A stretch of 7,263 nt of DNA from Ruminococcus sp. (GCA_017380355.1 JAFOED010000033.1:1-7263), one strand, 5' to 3'. Positions 1-6,580 are shown, counted from the stretch's first letter. The notes: generated by a model not told the origin, from the sequence alone. Program-made: numbers and translations.

Positions 1-2
1 AA

Positions 3-515
3 AACGGCATTTACGTTCCATGTAAATCTATGGTATTCAGCCCGTGTGACAATATTTTCACCCATTTTCCTGCTGATGAAAACGACACTGTCGACCTTGG
101 CCGACTCGGTGAAGAAAGTAAGCGACTGTCTGAGATTTTCTCTGTTGCTACAAAATACAGCTTGCTTCTTCTCAATGAAAGTTTAGCAACCACAAACGTT
201 GCAGAGGGCCTTTATATTGCAAAAGACGTCGTAAAATCCATGCGCTATCTCGGTGTAAGATGTATTTTCAACACTCACATGCACGAGCTTGCTAGTAGCA
301 TCAGCGTCATAAACAATGAAATACAGGGTGACAGCGTTGTGGAAAGTATGGTCACAGGTGTAGATAACGGTCGTCGTTCGTTCAAGACCTTCATCGCACC
401 TCCGCAGGGCATGAGTTACGCTAAAGATATAGCTATTAAATACGGCGTAACCTTCGATTGTATAAAACGCGAAATCGATAGAAAAAAGAAAAGAAACGCA
501 GAAATAGAGGTTTAA
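3..515 (+). CDS. MutS-related ATPase, C-terminal part (5' end outside window)
   Basis: The frame is open to the left edge; the first in-frame ATG (position 30) lies inside the conserved domain, so this is the C-terminal 170 residues of a longer protein. What is visible is the second half of a MutS domain V (ABC-type ATPase): the FTHFPADE segment, then GRLGEESKRLSEIF at the place of the MutS signature loop, a Walker B-like strand SLLLLNES, and NTHMHELA matching the conserved ST-H-HEL of MutS. The Walker A loop lies upstream of the window. In canonical MutS the Walker B reads LLDELGRGTST; here the Asp is Asn and the GRGTST loop is LATTN, which points to a divergent MutS-related family rather than the mismatch repair MutS itself. 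The role is unknown. The protein ends in a short basic tail. It lies one base upstream of the peptidase gene, so the two are probably co-transcribed. Confidence 0.8.
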   Translation, partial: NGIYVPCKSMVFSPCDNIFTHFPADENDTVDLGRLGEESKRLSEIFSVATKYSLLLLNESLATTNVAEGLYIAKDVVKSMRYLGVRCIFNTHMHELASSISVINNEIQGDSVVESMVTGVDNGRRSFKTFIAPPQGMSYAKDIAIKYGVTFDCIKREIDRKKKRNAEIEV

Positions 516-516
516 T
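506..516 (+). promoter_or_regulatory. Ribosome binding site of the peptidase gene, inside the end of the MutS-related gene
   Basis: AGAGG at 506-510 stands six bases before the ATG at 517. The site overlaps the last codons of the upstream gene, whose TAA is at 513-515. This favours the ATG at 517 as the true start and suggests translational coupling of the two genes. Confidence 0.7.
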
Positions 517-3501
517 ATGAATAAAAAGATTTTAAAACTTCTTGCTGTCATTATGACAGCGGTTATGATTTTTTCATCGGCAGTTTTTCTGACAAGTGCT
601 GAAAACAACAAAAAAGATATCGTGTACGAAACTGACACTTTCTACAAATATAAAGACGGTGATTACTATCGTTATGTCGGTCCTACAGGCGACATCAGCG
701 ACGATTTCAGCGATGCAACAGCTGTTATTTCATCGGCACAAGAGTATTATGAAACACAAGGAATAAGAACAAAAGATATCGCAAAGACAGGCGCTGATTC
801 TTTTCCGTCTTCGTTTGATTTAAGCGAGAGTAAATATTTTCCTCCTGTAGGTGACCAGGGTGGTCTTGGCTCGTGTGCGACTTTCTCGGCTGTTTATTAT
901 CAGTTTTCATACGCAGTAAACGAAAATCGTGACGTAGCAGCGACTTATGAAAATACTCGCTCACCTCAGGTAGTTTTCAACTATATCGCCTCCGGCAGCT
1001 CTGACGGCACAACTCATCTTCAAAACTATAGTTTTCTCCAGCTTTACGGTGCTGCAACTATGGCGGATATTCCATACAGCGACAAAGACCAGATGAACTG
1101 GCACGCATACAAAAACATCTGGCGCGAGGGTTTAAGAGCACGTCTCAGAGACTACTATATCTTTGAAGAACTAGGCGAAGAAAACACACAAATCACATCC
1201 CCTGATGACTCTGATTTAGACGCAATAAAAGCAGCACTCCTTGACGGCAAAGTACTCGGATATTCCACCACTATTGAGAGTTGGGTACACAGCAACCTTA
1301 AAACAAATCCTGACGCACCTGGCAACAACGCTTATGCAGGACAGGAGGTAATCTACGCGTGCGACGGCACAAAAGGTCCACACGCAATGGCTATTGTCGG
1401 CTATAACGACGATATCTGGTCTGATATTAACGGTAACGACAAGGTTGACTCAGGCGAAATGGGTGCGTTCAAAATAGTAAACTCGTGGTCTGACAGGTAT
1501 GCAAACAAAGGTTTCAACTGGGTAGCTTATGATGCGCTGAACAAGGTTTCTTCTGTTGAAGGTTGCCCGTTCAACAACAAACAGCCTATTTTTGATGCCA
1601 TCCGCAGTATCAATGTACGCGACTACAACGATCTCTCCGATATGTATTTTGAGTACACCGTAAATACTGCTCGTCGCAATCAGCACGAAGTTATATTTAC
1701 AGCAGAAAAAGACGGTACAATCCAAAAGTTTCAAATGTTTTATGGTGCAGGTGGAGGATACACATCAGAATCGAACGCGCTTTCTTTCGAGGGTAGCGCC
1801 GACACGCCTTGTGATGGTGTTTTAGTATGTGCTCTCGATAACATCGCCCCTGATTTTAAGTACGAGGATTTCGATTCTTACAACTGGTCTGTAGAAATAA
1901 AAGACACATTAAAGGATTCTAACCCTGTTATCGTAAAAGACGTGCGACTCGTAAACGAATTGACAGGAGAAGTTTATACAGTTAACGATACACAACAGAC
2001 TTTAGACGGAAGCTCAGTATCTTTTGATGTCAAGCATACAACCAAAAATAACAAAGTTGTCTACTATGTCGGCTATGACAACCCGACCCTTCACTATAAA
2101 ATCGGCAACGGTGAGTTCGAAGAGATCAAACTCACAGAAAATCTCGAGCGAATCGGAGCTACACACAAGCACATTTTTTATGATGTTGAAGATGACATTA
2201 CACTCTACTTTGAGGGTGAAAATGGCGAAATTGATGATAACAACGGTCAGTATTATACAGCTACAGACAGACTTAACTTCTACCGCACAGAAAGTGCACG
2301 TGAGAAGATAAAAATCACAGACGTCAATATTCCACAAGATTACGATGTCCTCGAGCGTTTCTTCTTTGATGTTGAAACTACAGGCGGATATACGCCGTTT
2401 TTAGACAAGTATACTATCGAAAATCTTGATACAGGCGAAGTAAAAGTCATTGATTATTATCAGAATTACGAAAAGAGCCACTCTTTCTACACTGCAGGAA
2501 AATATCGCGTTACCGCTGAAATTACCGACCAGGCAGGCGATATATCATCATTCTCAAAGGTCATAGACGTAATCGACCGCCAATTCTCATTCGACAGACT
2601 TGAACAAAAAGATAGCAAGACTTTTGTCGGTGATACAGCACACTTTACTGCATATACTAAAAACGAATCGATTAAGTCCTGGGGTCCAATAAAAAGCCTG
2701 TATACCTTTGATGTAAAAGACAGCACAGGCGAGATCATTTACACAGAAACTCGCAAAAGCACCTCATTGCATATGGGCTTAAGAGAAAGTGTAATTGATT
2801 TTGAATATGTCCCTGAAAAAGCTGGCGAATATACCCTCACCGTTTCATCTACTGACGGCAGTAACGAATACGCAGAAGAAACTATTTCCTACACCGTTTA
2901 CGATAAGCTCTTTGGTGACGCAAACTTAGACACCAGTATTTCTATAACTGATGCTACAATCGTTCAACGATTCTGCGCGTCTATTATTGACGAAAGCGGT
3001 TTAAACTATGAGCTTTCTGATTGCAACAACGACGAAAAAGTCGGCATCATAGATGCTACTCTTATTCAGCGATATGTAGCTCAGCTTAACGATGCGGGAA
3101 GAGCCGGACAAGCTCTTGAGTACATTCCACCTGTAAAGCCTACCGAACCGCCAACAGAACCCCCGACAGAAACTCCGACAGTTAGTCCTACAGAACCAGA
3201 AAAGGAAAACATCGTTACTTTTACAGACTCGTTTAACTGGGGAGGTACGATGTACTGCTACTACTGGAGCGACCAGAACAAAGCTATGACAACTTGGCCG
3301 GGTATCAAAATGACAAAGATAGCTAACAACGATTTCGGTCAGGCGATGTATACTTTCACAGTTCCAAAAGAAGCCGGATATATCATCTTCACTAACGGCA
3401 GCAAACAGACAGCAGACATTCCTTACAGCGGCGGTGAAGTTCGATACTACCCTATCGCAGAAACAGACTCTAATGGTCATAACAAAGTAAATACATGGTA
3501 A
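517..3501 (+). CDS. Secreted papain-family cysteine peptidase with dockerin and CBM26-like starch-binding module
   Basis: This is an exported 994-residue multidomain protein. Residues 1-28 form a signal peptide (KK, hydrophobic core, likely cleavage after TSA). Residues 29 to about 98 look like a propeptide. A C1 peptidase domain spans about 99-345: oxyanion Gln114 and catalytic Cys120 in GDQGGLGSCATF, His289 in GPHAMAIVGY, Asn322 in IVNSWS. An EF-hand-like loop (D303, N305, N307, D311, E314) sits between His and Asn. About 600-687 and 689-795 look like beta-rich Ig-type domains. A type I dockerin covers 799-860 with two calcium loops (D801/N803/D805/D812 and D835/N837/D839/D846). A Pro/Thr/Glu linker (871-895) leads to a C-terminal module (about 898-994) with YYWSDQNKAMTTWPG and IIFTNGSKQT, resembling starch-binding family CBM26. 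The likely role is an extracellular protease docked to a cohesin scaffold or to starch; the natural substrate cannot be read from the sequence. Confidence 0.93.
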   Translation: MNKKILKLLAVIMTAVMIFSSAVFLTSAENNKKDIVYETDTFYKYKDGDYYRYVGPTGDISDDFSDATAVISSAQEYYETQGIRTKDIAKTGADSFPSSFDLSESKYFPPVGDQGGLGSCATFSAVYYQFSYAVNENRDVAATYENTRSPQVVFNYIASGSSDGTTHLQNYSFLQLYGAATMADIPYSDKDQMNWHAYKNIWREGLRARLRDYYIFEELGEENTQITSPDDSDLDAIKAALLDGKVLGYSTTIESWVHSNLKTNPDAPGNNAYAGQEVIYACDGTKGPHAMAIVGYNDDIWSDINGNDKVDSGEMGAFKIVNSWSDRYANKGFNWVAYDALNKVSSVEGCPFNNKQPIFDAIRSINVRDYNDLSDMYFEYTVNTARRNQHEVIFTAEKDGTIQKFQMFYGAGGGYTSESNALSFEGSADTPCDGVLVCALDNIAPDFKYEDFDSYNWSVEIKDTLKDSNPVIVKDVRLVNELTGEVYTVNDTQQTLDGSSVSFDVKHTTKNNKVVYYVGYDNPTLHYKIGNGEFEEIKLTENLERIGATHKHIFYDVEDDITLYFEGENGEIDDNNGQYYTATDRLNFYRTESAREKIKITDVNIPQDYDVLERFFFDVETTGGYTPFLDKYTIENLDTGEVKVIDYYQNYEKSHSFYTAGKYRVTAEITDQAGDISSFSKVIDVIDRQFSFDRLEQKDSKTFVGDTAHFTAYTKNESIKSWGPIKSLYTFDVKDSTGEIIYTETRKSTSLHMGLRESVIDFEYVPEKAGEYTLTVSSTDGSNEYAEETISYTVYDKLFGDANLDTSISITDATIVQRFCASIIDESGLNYELSDCNNDEKVGIIDATLIQRYVAQLNDAGRAGQALEYIPPVKPTEPPTEPPTETPTVSPTEPEKENIVTFTDSFNWGGTMYCYYWSDQNKAMTTWPGIKMTKIANNDFGQAMYTFTVPKEAGYIIFTNGSKQTADIPYSGGEVRYYPIAETDSNGHNKVNTW

Positions 3502-3507
3502 AAAACA

Positions 3508-3541
3508 AAAAGCGACAAATTCTGACGAGTTTGTCGCTTTT
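3508..3541 (+). terminator. Rho-independent terminator after the peptidase gene
   Basis: The arms 3508-3522 and 3527-3541 form a 15-bp stem with one G-T wobble and a TGAC loop. The distal arm ends in TTTT followed by CTCTT. It starts seven bases after the stop codon, so it closes the mutS-like/peptidase unit and separates it from lexA. Confidence 0.85.
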
Positions 3542-3565
3542 CTCTTAAAATTCGACCTAATTTTC

Positions 3566-3579
3566 CAAACAAATGTTTG
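3566..3579 (+). promoter_or_regulatory. Putative LexA operator (SOS box) of lexA
   Basis: The sequence is a perfect inverted repeat, CAAAC-AAAT-GTTTG. It keeps the spacing and core of the Firmicutes SOS box (GAAC-N4-GTTC), with A in place of G at the outer core position on each side. It overlaps the lexA -35 hexamer, the arrangement expected for LexA autorepression. The function is inferred from position and symmetry. Confidence 0.65.
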
Positions 3580-3605
3580 CTTTTTCGACATTTATGTGCT
3601 ATAAT
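3577..3605 (+). promoter_or_regulatory. lexA promoter with extended -10
   Basis: The -35 candidate is TTGCTT at 3577-3582, followed by a 17-base spacer and a perfect TATAAT at 3600-3605. TGC directly before it makes an extended -10 (TGnTATAAT). The start point would be near 3612, at the AGAGGTGAT ribosome site, so the leader would be only about 12 bases. Confidence 0.75.
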
Positions 3606-3623
3606 CTACACAGAGGTGATATT

Positions 3624-4232
3624 ATGAAACCACTGAGTAAAAGCCAGCAAAAGGTTTATGACTATATATTAAGCTGTAGCGAAGAGGGTCGAGTACCGTC
3701 TGTCAGAGAGTTGTGTGAGGCTACAGGTTTTAAATCCACATCCACAGTACATCTGCACCTTAAAACTTTAGAAGAGCGTGGACTTATCGAGCGTGAAAGC
3801 GGACTAAACCGCTGTATCCGCATCAAAAACGATGAACCGACGAGCAAGGTACCGCTACTTGGTAGAGTTACCGCAGGTGTGCCGATTCTCGCGGTCGAAG
3901 AAATCGAAAGCTACGTCCCTGTTGCACAGTCTGTGACCCGTGGTCGAGAGATGTTTGCGCTGAATGTTGTCGGTGACAGTATGATTAACGCAGGTATCTT
4001 CGACGGCGATATCATCGTCGTACACCGCACCCCGACAGCCCTTAACGGCGACATTGTTGTCGCTATGGTCGAGGACGAATGCTCTGGCGAAGCAAGCGCT
4101 ACAGTAAAACGTTTTTATAAAGAAAAAGGACATATTAGGCTCCAGCCTGAAAACGATGATTACGAACCGATTATTGTCGATAAAGCTGTGTTACTCGGCA
4201 AGGTCGTGACTTTAATCCGCAATTTTGAATAA
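3624..4232 (+). CDS. lexA: LexA, SOS response transcriptional repressor
   Basis: LexA binds SOS boxes as a dimer and cleaves itself when RecA filaments form on single-stranded DNA. The 202-residue product has the family's usual length. Residues 1-65 form the winged helix-turn-helix, with PSVRELCEATGFKSTSTVHLHLKTLEERGLI covering the recognition region. The self-cleavage site is Ala84-Gly85 in RVTAGVP. The catalytic dyad is Ser119 (GDSM) and Lys162 (ATVKRFY), so the protein should be able to cleave itself. The ATG at 3624 was chosen over the upstream in-frame ATG at 3573: AGAGGTGAT lies just before 3624, the family alignment starts there, and 3573 lies inside the operator/promoter. The gene is probably monocistronic and autoregulated. 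Confidence 0.97.
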   Translation: MKPLSKSQQKVYDYILSCSEEGRVPSVRELCEATGFKSTSTVHLHLKTLEERGLIERESGLNRCIRIKNDEPTSKVPLLGRVTAGVPILAVEEIESYVPVAQSVTRGREMFALNVVGDSMINAGIFDGDIIVVHRTPTALNGDIVVAMVEDECSGEASATVKRFYKEKGHIRLQPENDDYEPIIVDKAVLLGKVVTLIRNFE

Positions 4233-4248
4233 TTTTTTGCAAAAGAAA

Positions 4249-4275
4249 GCTCCCATTGGATTTTCCAACGGGAGC
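4249..4275. terminator. Bidirectional terminator between convergent lexA and trpB
   Basis: GCTCCC (4249-4254) pairs with GGGAGC (4270-4275). After one A/C mismatch, TTGGA (4256-4260) pairs with TCCAA (4264-4268) around a TTT loop. The plus strand continues into ATTTTTATTGTTTTTTT, and the minus strand into TTTCTTTTGCAAAAAATT. It therefore can stop transcription from both lexA and trpB. Confidence 0.85.
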
Positions 4276-4294
4276 ATTTTTATTGTTTTTTTGT

Positions 4295-5515
4295 TTATCT
4301 GATACCGTATTTTTCGATGATGTAGTCCATATCCTTGTCGCCACGACCGGAAAGGTTGATGAGTACAGAGCCGTGATCCATACGCTGTGCAAGCTTCATA
4401 CCATAAGCGATAGCGTGAGAACTCTCAATAGCAGGGATAATACCCTCTAAACGAGAGAGCTTATAGAAAGCATCGATTGTCTCTTCGTCATCGATAACGT
4501 CGTATTTTACTCGACCGATCTCCTGTAAGAATGCGTGTTCAGGACCAGAAGACGGATAGTCAAGACCTGAAGCTACAGAGTAAACAGGAGCAGGCTCGCC
4601 GTTTTCGTCTTTGAGCATAATTGAGTTAAAGCCGTGCATTACACCCTCAGTACCATACTTCAGAGAAGCCGCATGGTCGCCGAGCTTTTCGCCACGACCT
4701 AAAGGTTCAATGCCGTAGATATCAACAGGGTCATTAAGAAAACCTGAGAATAAACCCATAGCGTTTGAACCGCCACCGACACAAGCAACAACTGCGTCAG
4801 GAAGGTGACCTGTCATATCGAGGAACTGTTCTCTTGCCTCAATACCGATAACACTCTGGAAATCGCGCACCATCATAGGGAACGGGTGTGGGCCTAAAAC
4901 TGAACCGATACAGTAAATAGCGTCCTCGTACTCCTTGCTGTATGCGTCAAAAGCCGCGTCAACCGCTTCTTTTAAAGTCTGCAGACCGTGAGTAACTTCT
5001 ACGACATTTGCACCTAAAATCTTCATTCTAGCTACGTTTGGAGCCTGCTTCTTAATATCAACAGCACCCATATAGATGTCACATTCAAGTCCGAAGTAAG
5101 CCGCAGCAGTAGCGAGAGCTACGCCGTGCTGACCTGCGCCTGTTTCAGCGATAACCTTTTTCTTTCCCATATATTTTGCGAGCAATGCCTCGCCCATACA
5201 GTGGTTGAGTTTATGCGCACCAGAGTGGTTTAAATCCTCACGCTTAGCGTAGAGCTGTACTCTACCGCCCATAGCGTCTGAGAGTCTCTCAAGGTGAGAT
5301 ACTGGAGTCGGACGACCCTGAAATTCCTTTCTGATTCTTCTGAGCTCAGCGATGAATTTTCTACTCTGACAGATAGTAAAATACGCCTGTGTAATCTCCG
5401 CCATAGCGTTTTTCAGTTTCTCGTCGATGTATACACCGCCGTATTTTCCGAAGTAACCTTCTTTGTCAGGATAGTTTCTGAAATATGTGTCAAAATCAAC
5501 ATTGCTAAATACCAT
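4295..5515 (-). CDS. trpB: Tryptophan synthase beta subunit, no trpA beside it
   Basis: TrpB is a PLP enzyme that joins indole to L-serine to give L-tryptophan; in the usual complex TrpA supplies the indole. The 406-residue protein has the family's full length. Landmarks are KREDLNHSGAHK with the PLP lysine Lys102, catalytic Glu124 in AETGAGQHG, the phosphate-binding GGGSN loop at 247-251, and Ser389 in LSGRGDKD contacting the pyridine nitrogen. The HKLNHCMGEALLAK segment differs from the more common HKINN-GQ form and marks a distinct TrpB subgroup. A GGAGG site (5522-5526) lies six bases before the start. The gene follows the S component by 26 bases and ends the operon, so no trpA is present. 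It may work with a trpA encoded elsewhere or salvage free indole. Control is predicted to be by the upstream Trp T-box. Confidence 0.96.
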   Translation of the reverse strand: MVFSNVDFDTYFRNYPDKEGYFGKYGGVYIDEKLKNAMAEITQAYFTICQSRKFIAELRRIRKEFQGRPTPVSHLERLSDAMGGRVQLYAKREDLNHSGAHKLNHCMGEALLAKYMGKKKVIAETGAGQHGVALATAAAYFGLECDIYMGAVDIKKQAPNVARMKILGANVVEVTHGLQTLKEAVDAAFDAYSKEYEDAIYCIGSVLGPHPFPMMVRDFQSVIGIEAREQFLDMTGHLPDAVVACVGGGSNAMGLFSGFLNDPVDIYGIEPLGRGEKLGDHAASLKYGTEGVMHGFNSIMLKDENGEPAPVYSVASGLDYPSSGPEHAFLQEIGRVKYDVIDDEETIDAFYKLSRLEGIIPAIESSHAIAYGMKLAQRMDHGSVLINLSGRGDKDMDYIIEKYGIR

Positions 5516-5541
5516 AATGTGCCTCCGTTAACAATGATATT

Positions 5542-6042
5542 CTAAAATCTGAATTTACTTTTATCAAAAATTTTTACAAGAATCACGCCTAAAATCAGTC
5601 CAGCCGCACCCTGCACAGCGTTTGCAGGAATGTTCACAGCGGACGGAGCAAAACCATACAGCAGCCCCTCAAACAGGAAATACCCTGCAACCATAAATAC
5701 TTCAGCACTTATACCGCTGACAAGTCTTGATGGTAGCTCCTTCGCCTTTTTTCTCATCAATTTAAACAAGAAAAAAGAGAGCAGAGCCATACAGCCCTTA
5801 ATCACAAAAGTTGCAGGTGCGTAAACTACATAACCTGAAAAAACATCGGCGAGTGCCGAGCCGATACCTGCCGCAAGGAATCCATAAAGTGGGGATAAGA
5901 TCCATCCCGCAAGTAAAATAACACCATCTCCCAGGTTAATGTATCCCTTAAGAGGTGACGGAATTTTTACTATCATAGTTGCGACACAAACAAGCGCTGT
6001 AAGTAAAGCTGTTAAAACAATTCTCTGTGTTGTATTTTTCAT
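5542..6042 (-). CDS. ECF transporter S component, predicted Trp-related substrate
   Basis: This small membrane protein (166 residues) is the substrate-binding S component of an energy-coupling-factor importer, which would use shared EcfA/EcfA'/EcfT subunits encoded elsewhere. About six hydrophobic segments are visible (about 8-27, 38-52, 53-69, 76-95, 107-130, 141-158). The first carries an Ala-x-x-x-Ala face (A12, A16) of the kind S components use to contact EcfT. The segment YINLGDGVILLAGWILSPLYG followed by GSALADVFSGY resembles the riboflavin-type ECF S family (PF07155-like). The family does not fix the substrate. Co-transcription with trpB under a T-box reading a Trp codon suggests tryptophan or a precursor such as indole; this is inference. 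Start: ATG at 6042 with AGAGGT (6049-6054) upstream. The product ends 26 bases before trpB. Confidence 0.85.
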   Translation of the reverse strand: MKNTTQRIVLTALLTALVCVATMIVKIPSPLKGYINLGDGVILLAGWILSPLYGFLAAGIGSALADVFSGYVVYAPATFVIKGCMALLSFFLFKLMRKKAKELPSRLVSGISAEVFMVAGYFLFEGLLYGFAPSAVNIPANAVQGAAGLILGVILVKIFDKSKFRF

Positions 6043-6401
6043 AATATTACCTCTGATTTTTAAAATAATAATAATCTTTTAAAACCAGAATCGCCATCGT
6101 TTAGTAAGTAAAGCCATAGGTAACCCCCGAAAAAAACGTCCTCGACTCGTCGTCACAAAAACTCTCAATTTCCATTCCCCTTTCGGTGAATTTCCATCTT
6201 CCGTTTTGCTCCTCCTCTTCCCAAAATCACGGATTTCGGGAACCCTTTTTTCTCTGTCTCGAACGCAAAAACATCCTCGACTCGTCGTCACAAAAACTCT
6301 CAATTTCCATTCCCCTTTCGGCGAATTTCCATCTTCCGTTTTGCTCCTCCTCTTCCCAAAATCACAGATTTCGGGAACCCTTTTTTCTCTGTCTCGAACG
6401 C
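6043..6401 (-). other. Long leader between the T-box terminator and the S-component gene
   Basis: No convincing gene lies in these 359 bases. From the T-box side they hold two 135-bp tandem units (6137-6406), then a roughly 90-base tail. The tail carries two TTTTAAAA palindromes around an ATTATTATTA tract (near 6060-6080) and the AGAGGT ribosome site. In most T-box operons the gene starts within tens of bases of the terminator, so this spacing is unusual. Open frames here exist only because the repeats lack stops in some frames. Confidence 0.6.
6137..6271 (-). repeat. 135-bp tandem repeat, copy proximal to the S-component gene
   Basis: This unit matches 6272-6406 at 132 of 135 positions without gaps; the differences are at 6138, 6187 and 6231. 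The periodicity holds from 6132 to 6416. Read on the minus strand, it folds into a hairpin of 11 bp (6218-6228 with 6232-6242, one G-U pair, 3-base loop), a purine-rich stretch holding GAGGAGGAG, and a short hairpin closed by a GAAA loop (6174-6191). It ends with a copy of the terminator arm GTCGAGGACG and a T-run. The 11-bp stem has an A-C mismatch on the plus strand but G-U on the minus strand, so the RNA form is probably the minus-strand transcript. Confidence 0.9.
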
Positions 6402-6406
6402 AAAAA
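6272..6406 (-). repeat. 135-bp tandem repeat, copy adjoining the T-box terminator
   Basis: This is the second unit of the array. Its far end is the U-tract of the T-box terminator (6402-6406), and a further ten matching bases (6407-6416) form most of that terminator's 3' arm. The equivalents of the two hairpins are at 6353-6377 and 6309-6326. The base differences from the other copy fall in a loop (6366), at a position already unpaired (6322), and at a pair that changes between C-G and U-G (6273). Confidence 0.9.
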
Positions 6407-6435
6407 CGTCCTCGACAGAGATACTGTCAAGGACG
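6402..6435 (-). terminator. Regulated terminator of the T-box leader
   Basis: On the minus strand CGTCCTTGACAG (6435-6424) pairs with CTGTCGAGGACG (6418-6407) in 12 pairs including one G-U, with a five-base loop, followed by TTTTT (6406-6402). The 5' arm contains CCTTGA, which instead pairs with TCAAGG at the T-box motif in the antiterminator. The two structures exclude each other, as in class I T-boxes. Confidence 0.9.
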
Positions 6436-6449
6436 AATAAAAAGCTTAT

Positions 6450-6464
6450 CCGCGGTGCCACCTT
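6450..6464 (-). promoter_or_regulatory. T-box motif (antiterminator 5' side, tRNA acceptor site)
   Basis: AAGGTGGCACCGCGG matches the conserved T-box AGGGTGGNACCGCG closely. AAGG extends to TCAAGG and pairs with CCTTGA in the terminator 5' arm, and GCG pairs with CGT nearby. TGGC is the bulge that binds the uncharged NCCA end. Confidence 0.93.
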
Positions 6465-6580
6465 GATTCACGAGATGTCGTGCGCTTGTCGGATACTAAC
6501 ATATCCGCGGCAACTGACGTGTGCCATACGTTGCAGAATACTCTGCGAGCAAGCTCGCATTTGACTGCACCCTCAGCGGT

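Noticed and set aside
183..638. Minus-strand 151-residue frame opposite the MutS-related gene
   Set aside because: It is a Cys/Phe-rich shadow of a strongly conserved plus-strand coding region and overlaps the start of the peptidase gene.
3585..3590. TCGACA as the lexA -35 box
   Set aside because: It is only nine bases from TATAAT, too close for sigma-A; TTGCTT at 3577-3582 gives a 17-base spacer.
3001..3591. Minus-strand 196-residue frame opposite the peptidase C-terminus
   Set aside because: It spans the plus-strand dockerin, linker, CBM26-like module and terminator, all clearly supported; its Cys/Phe/Arg-rich product shows no family features.
3573..3623. In-frame upstream ATG extending lexA by 17 residues
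   Set aside because: It lies inside the operator and promoter, lacks a ribosome site, and the family starts at 3624, where AGAGGTGAT is correctly placed.
6079..6303. Minus-strand 74-residue open frame in the repeat leader
   Set aside because: The frame crosses both tandem repeats and repeats its own KLRVFVTTSRG-type segment; composition is arginine/phenylalanine-rich without domain features. It looks like an accident of the repeat.
6132..6416. CRISPR array
   Set aside because: There are only two long units joined directly, without short repeats and unique spacers.
6186..6466. Two plus-strand frames over the repeats and T-box terminator
   Set aside because: They run antisense to a clear T-box leader, overlap each other, and their repetition only reflects the DNA repeat.
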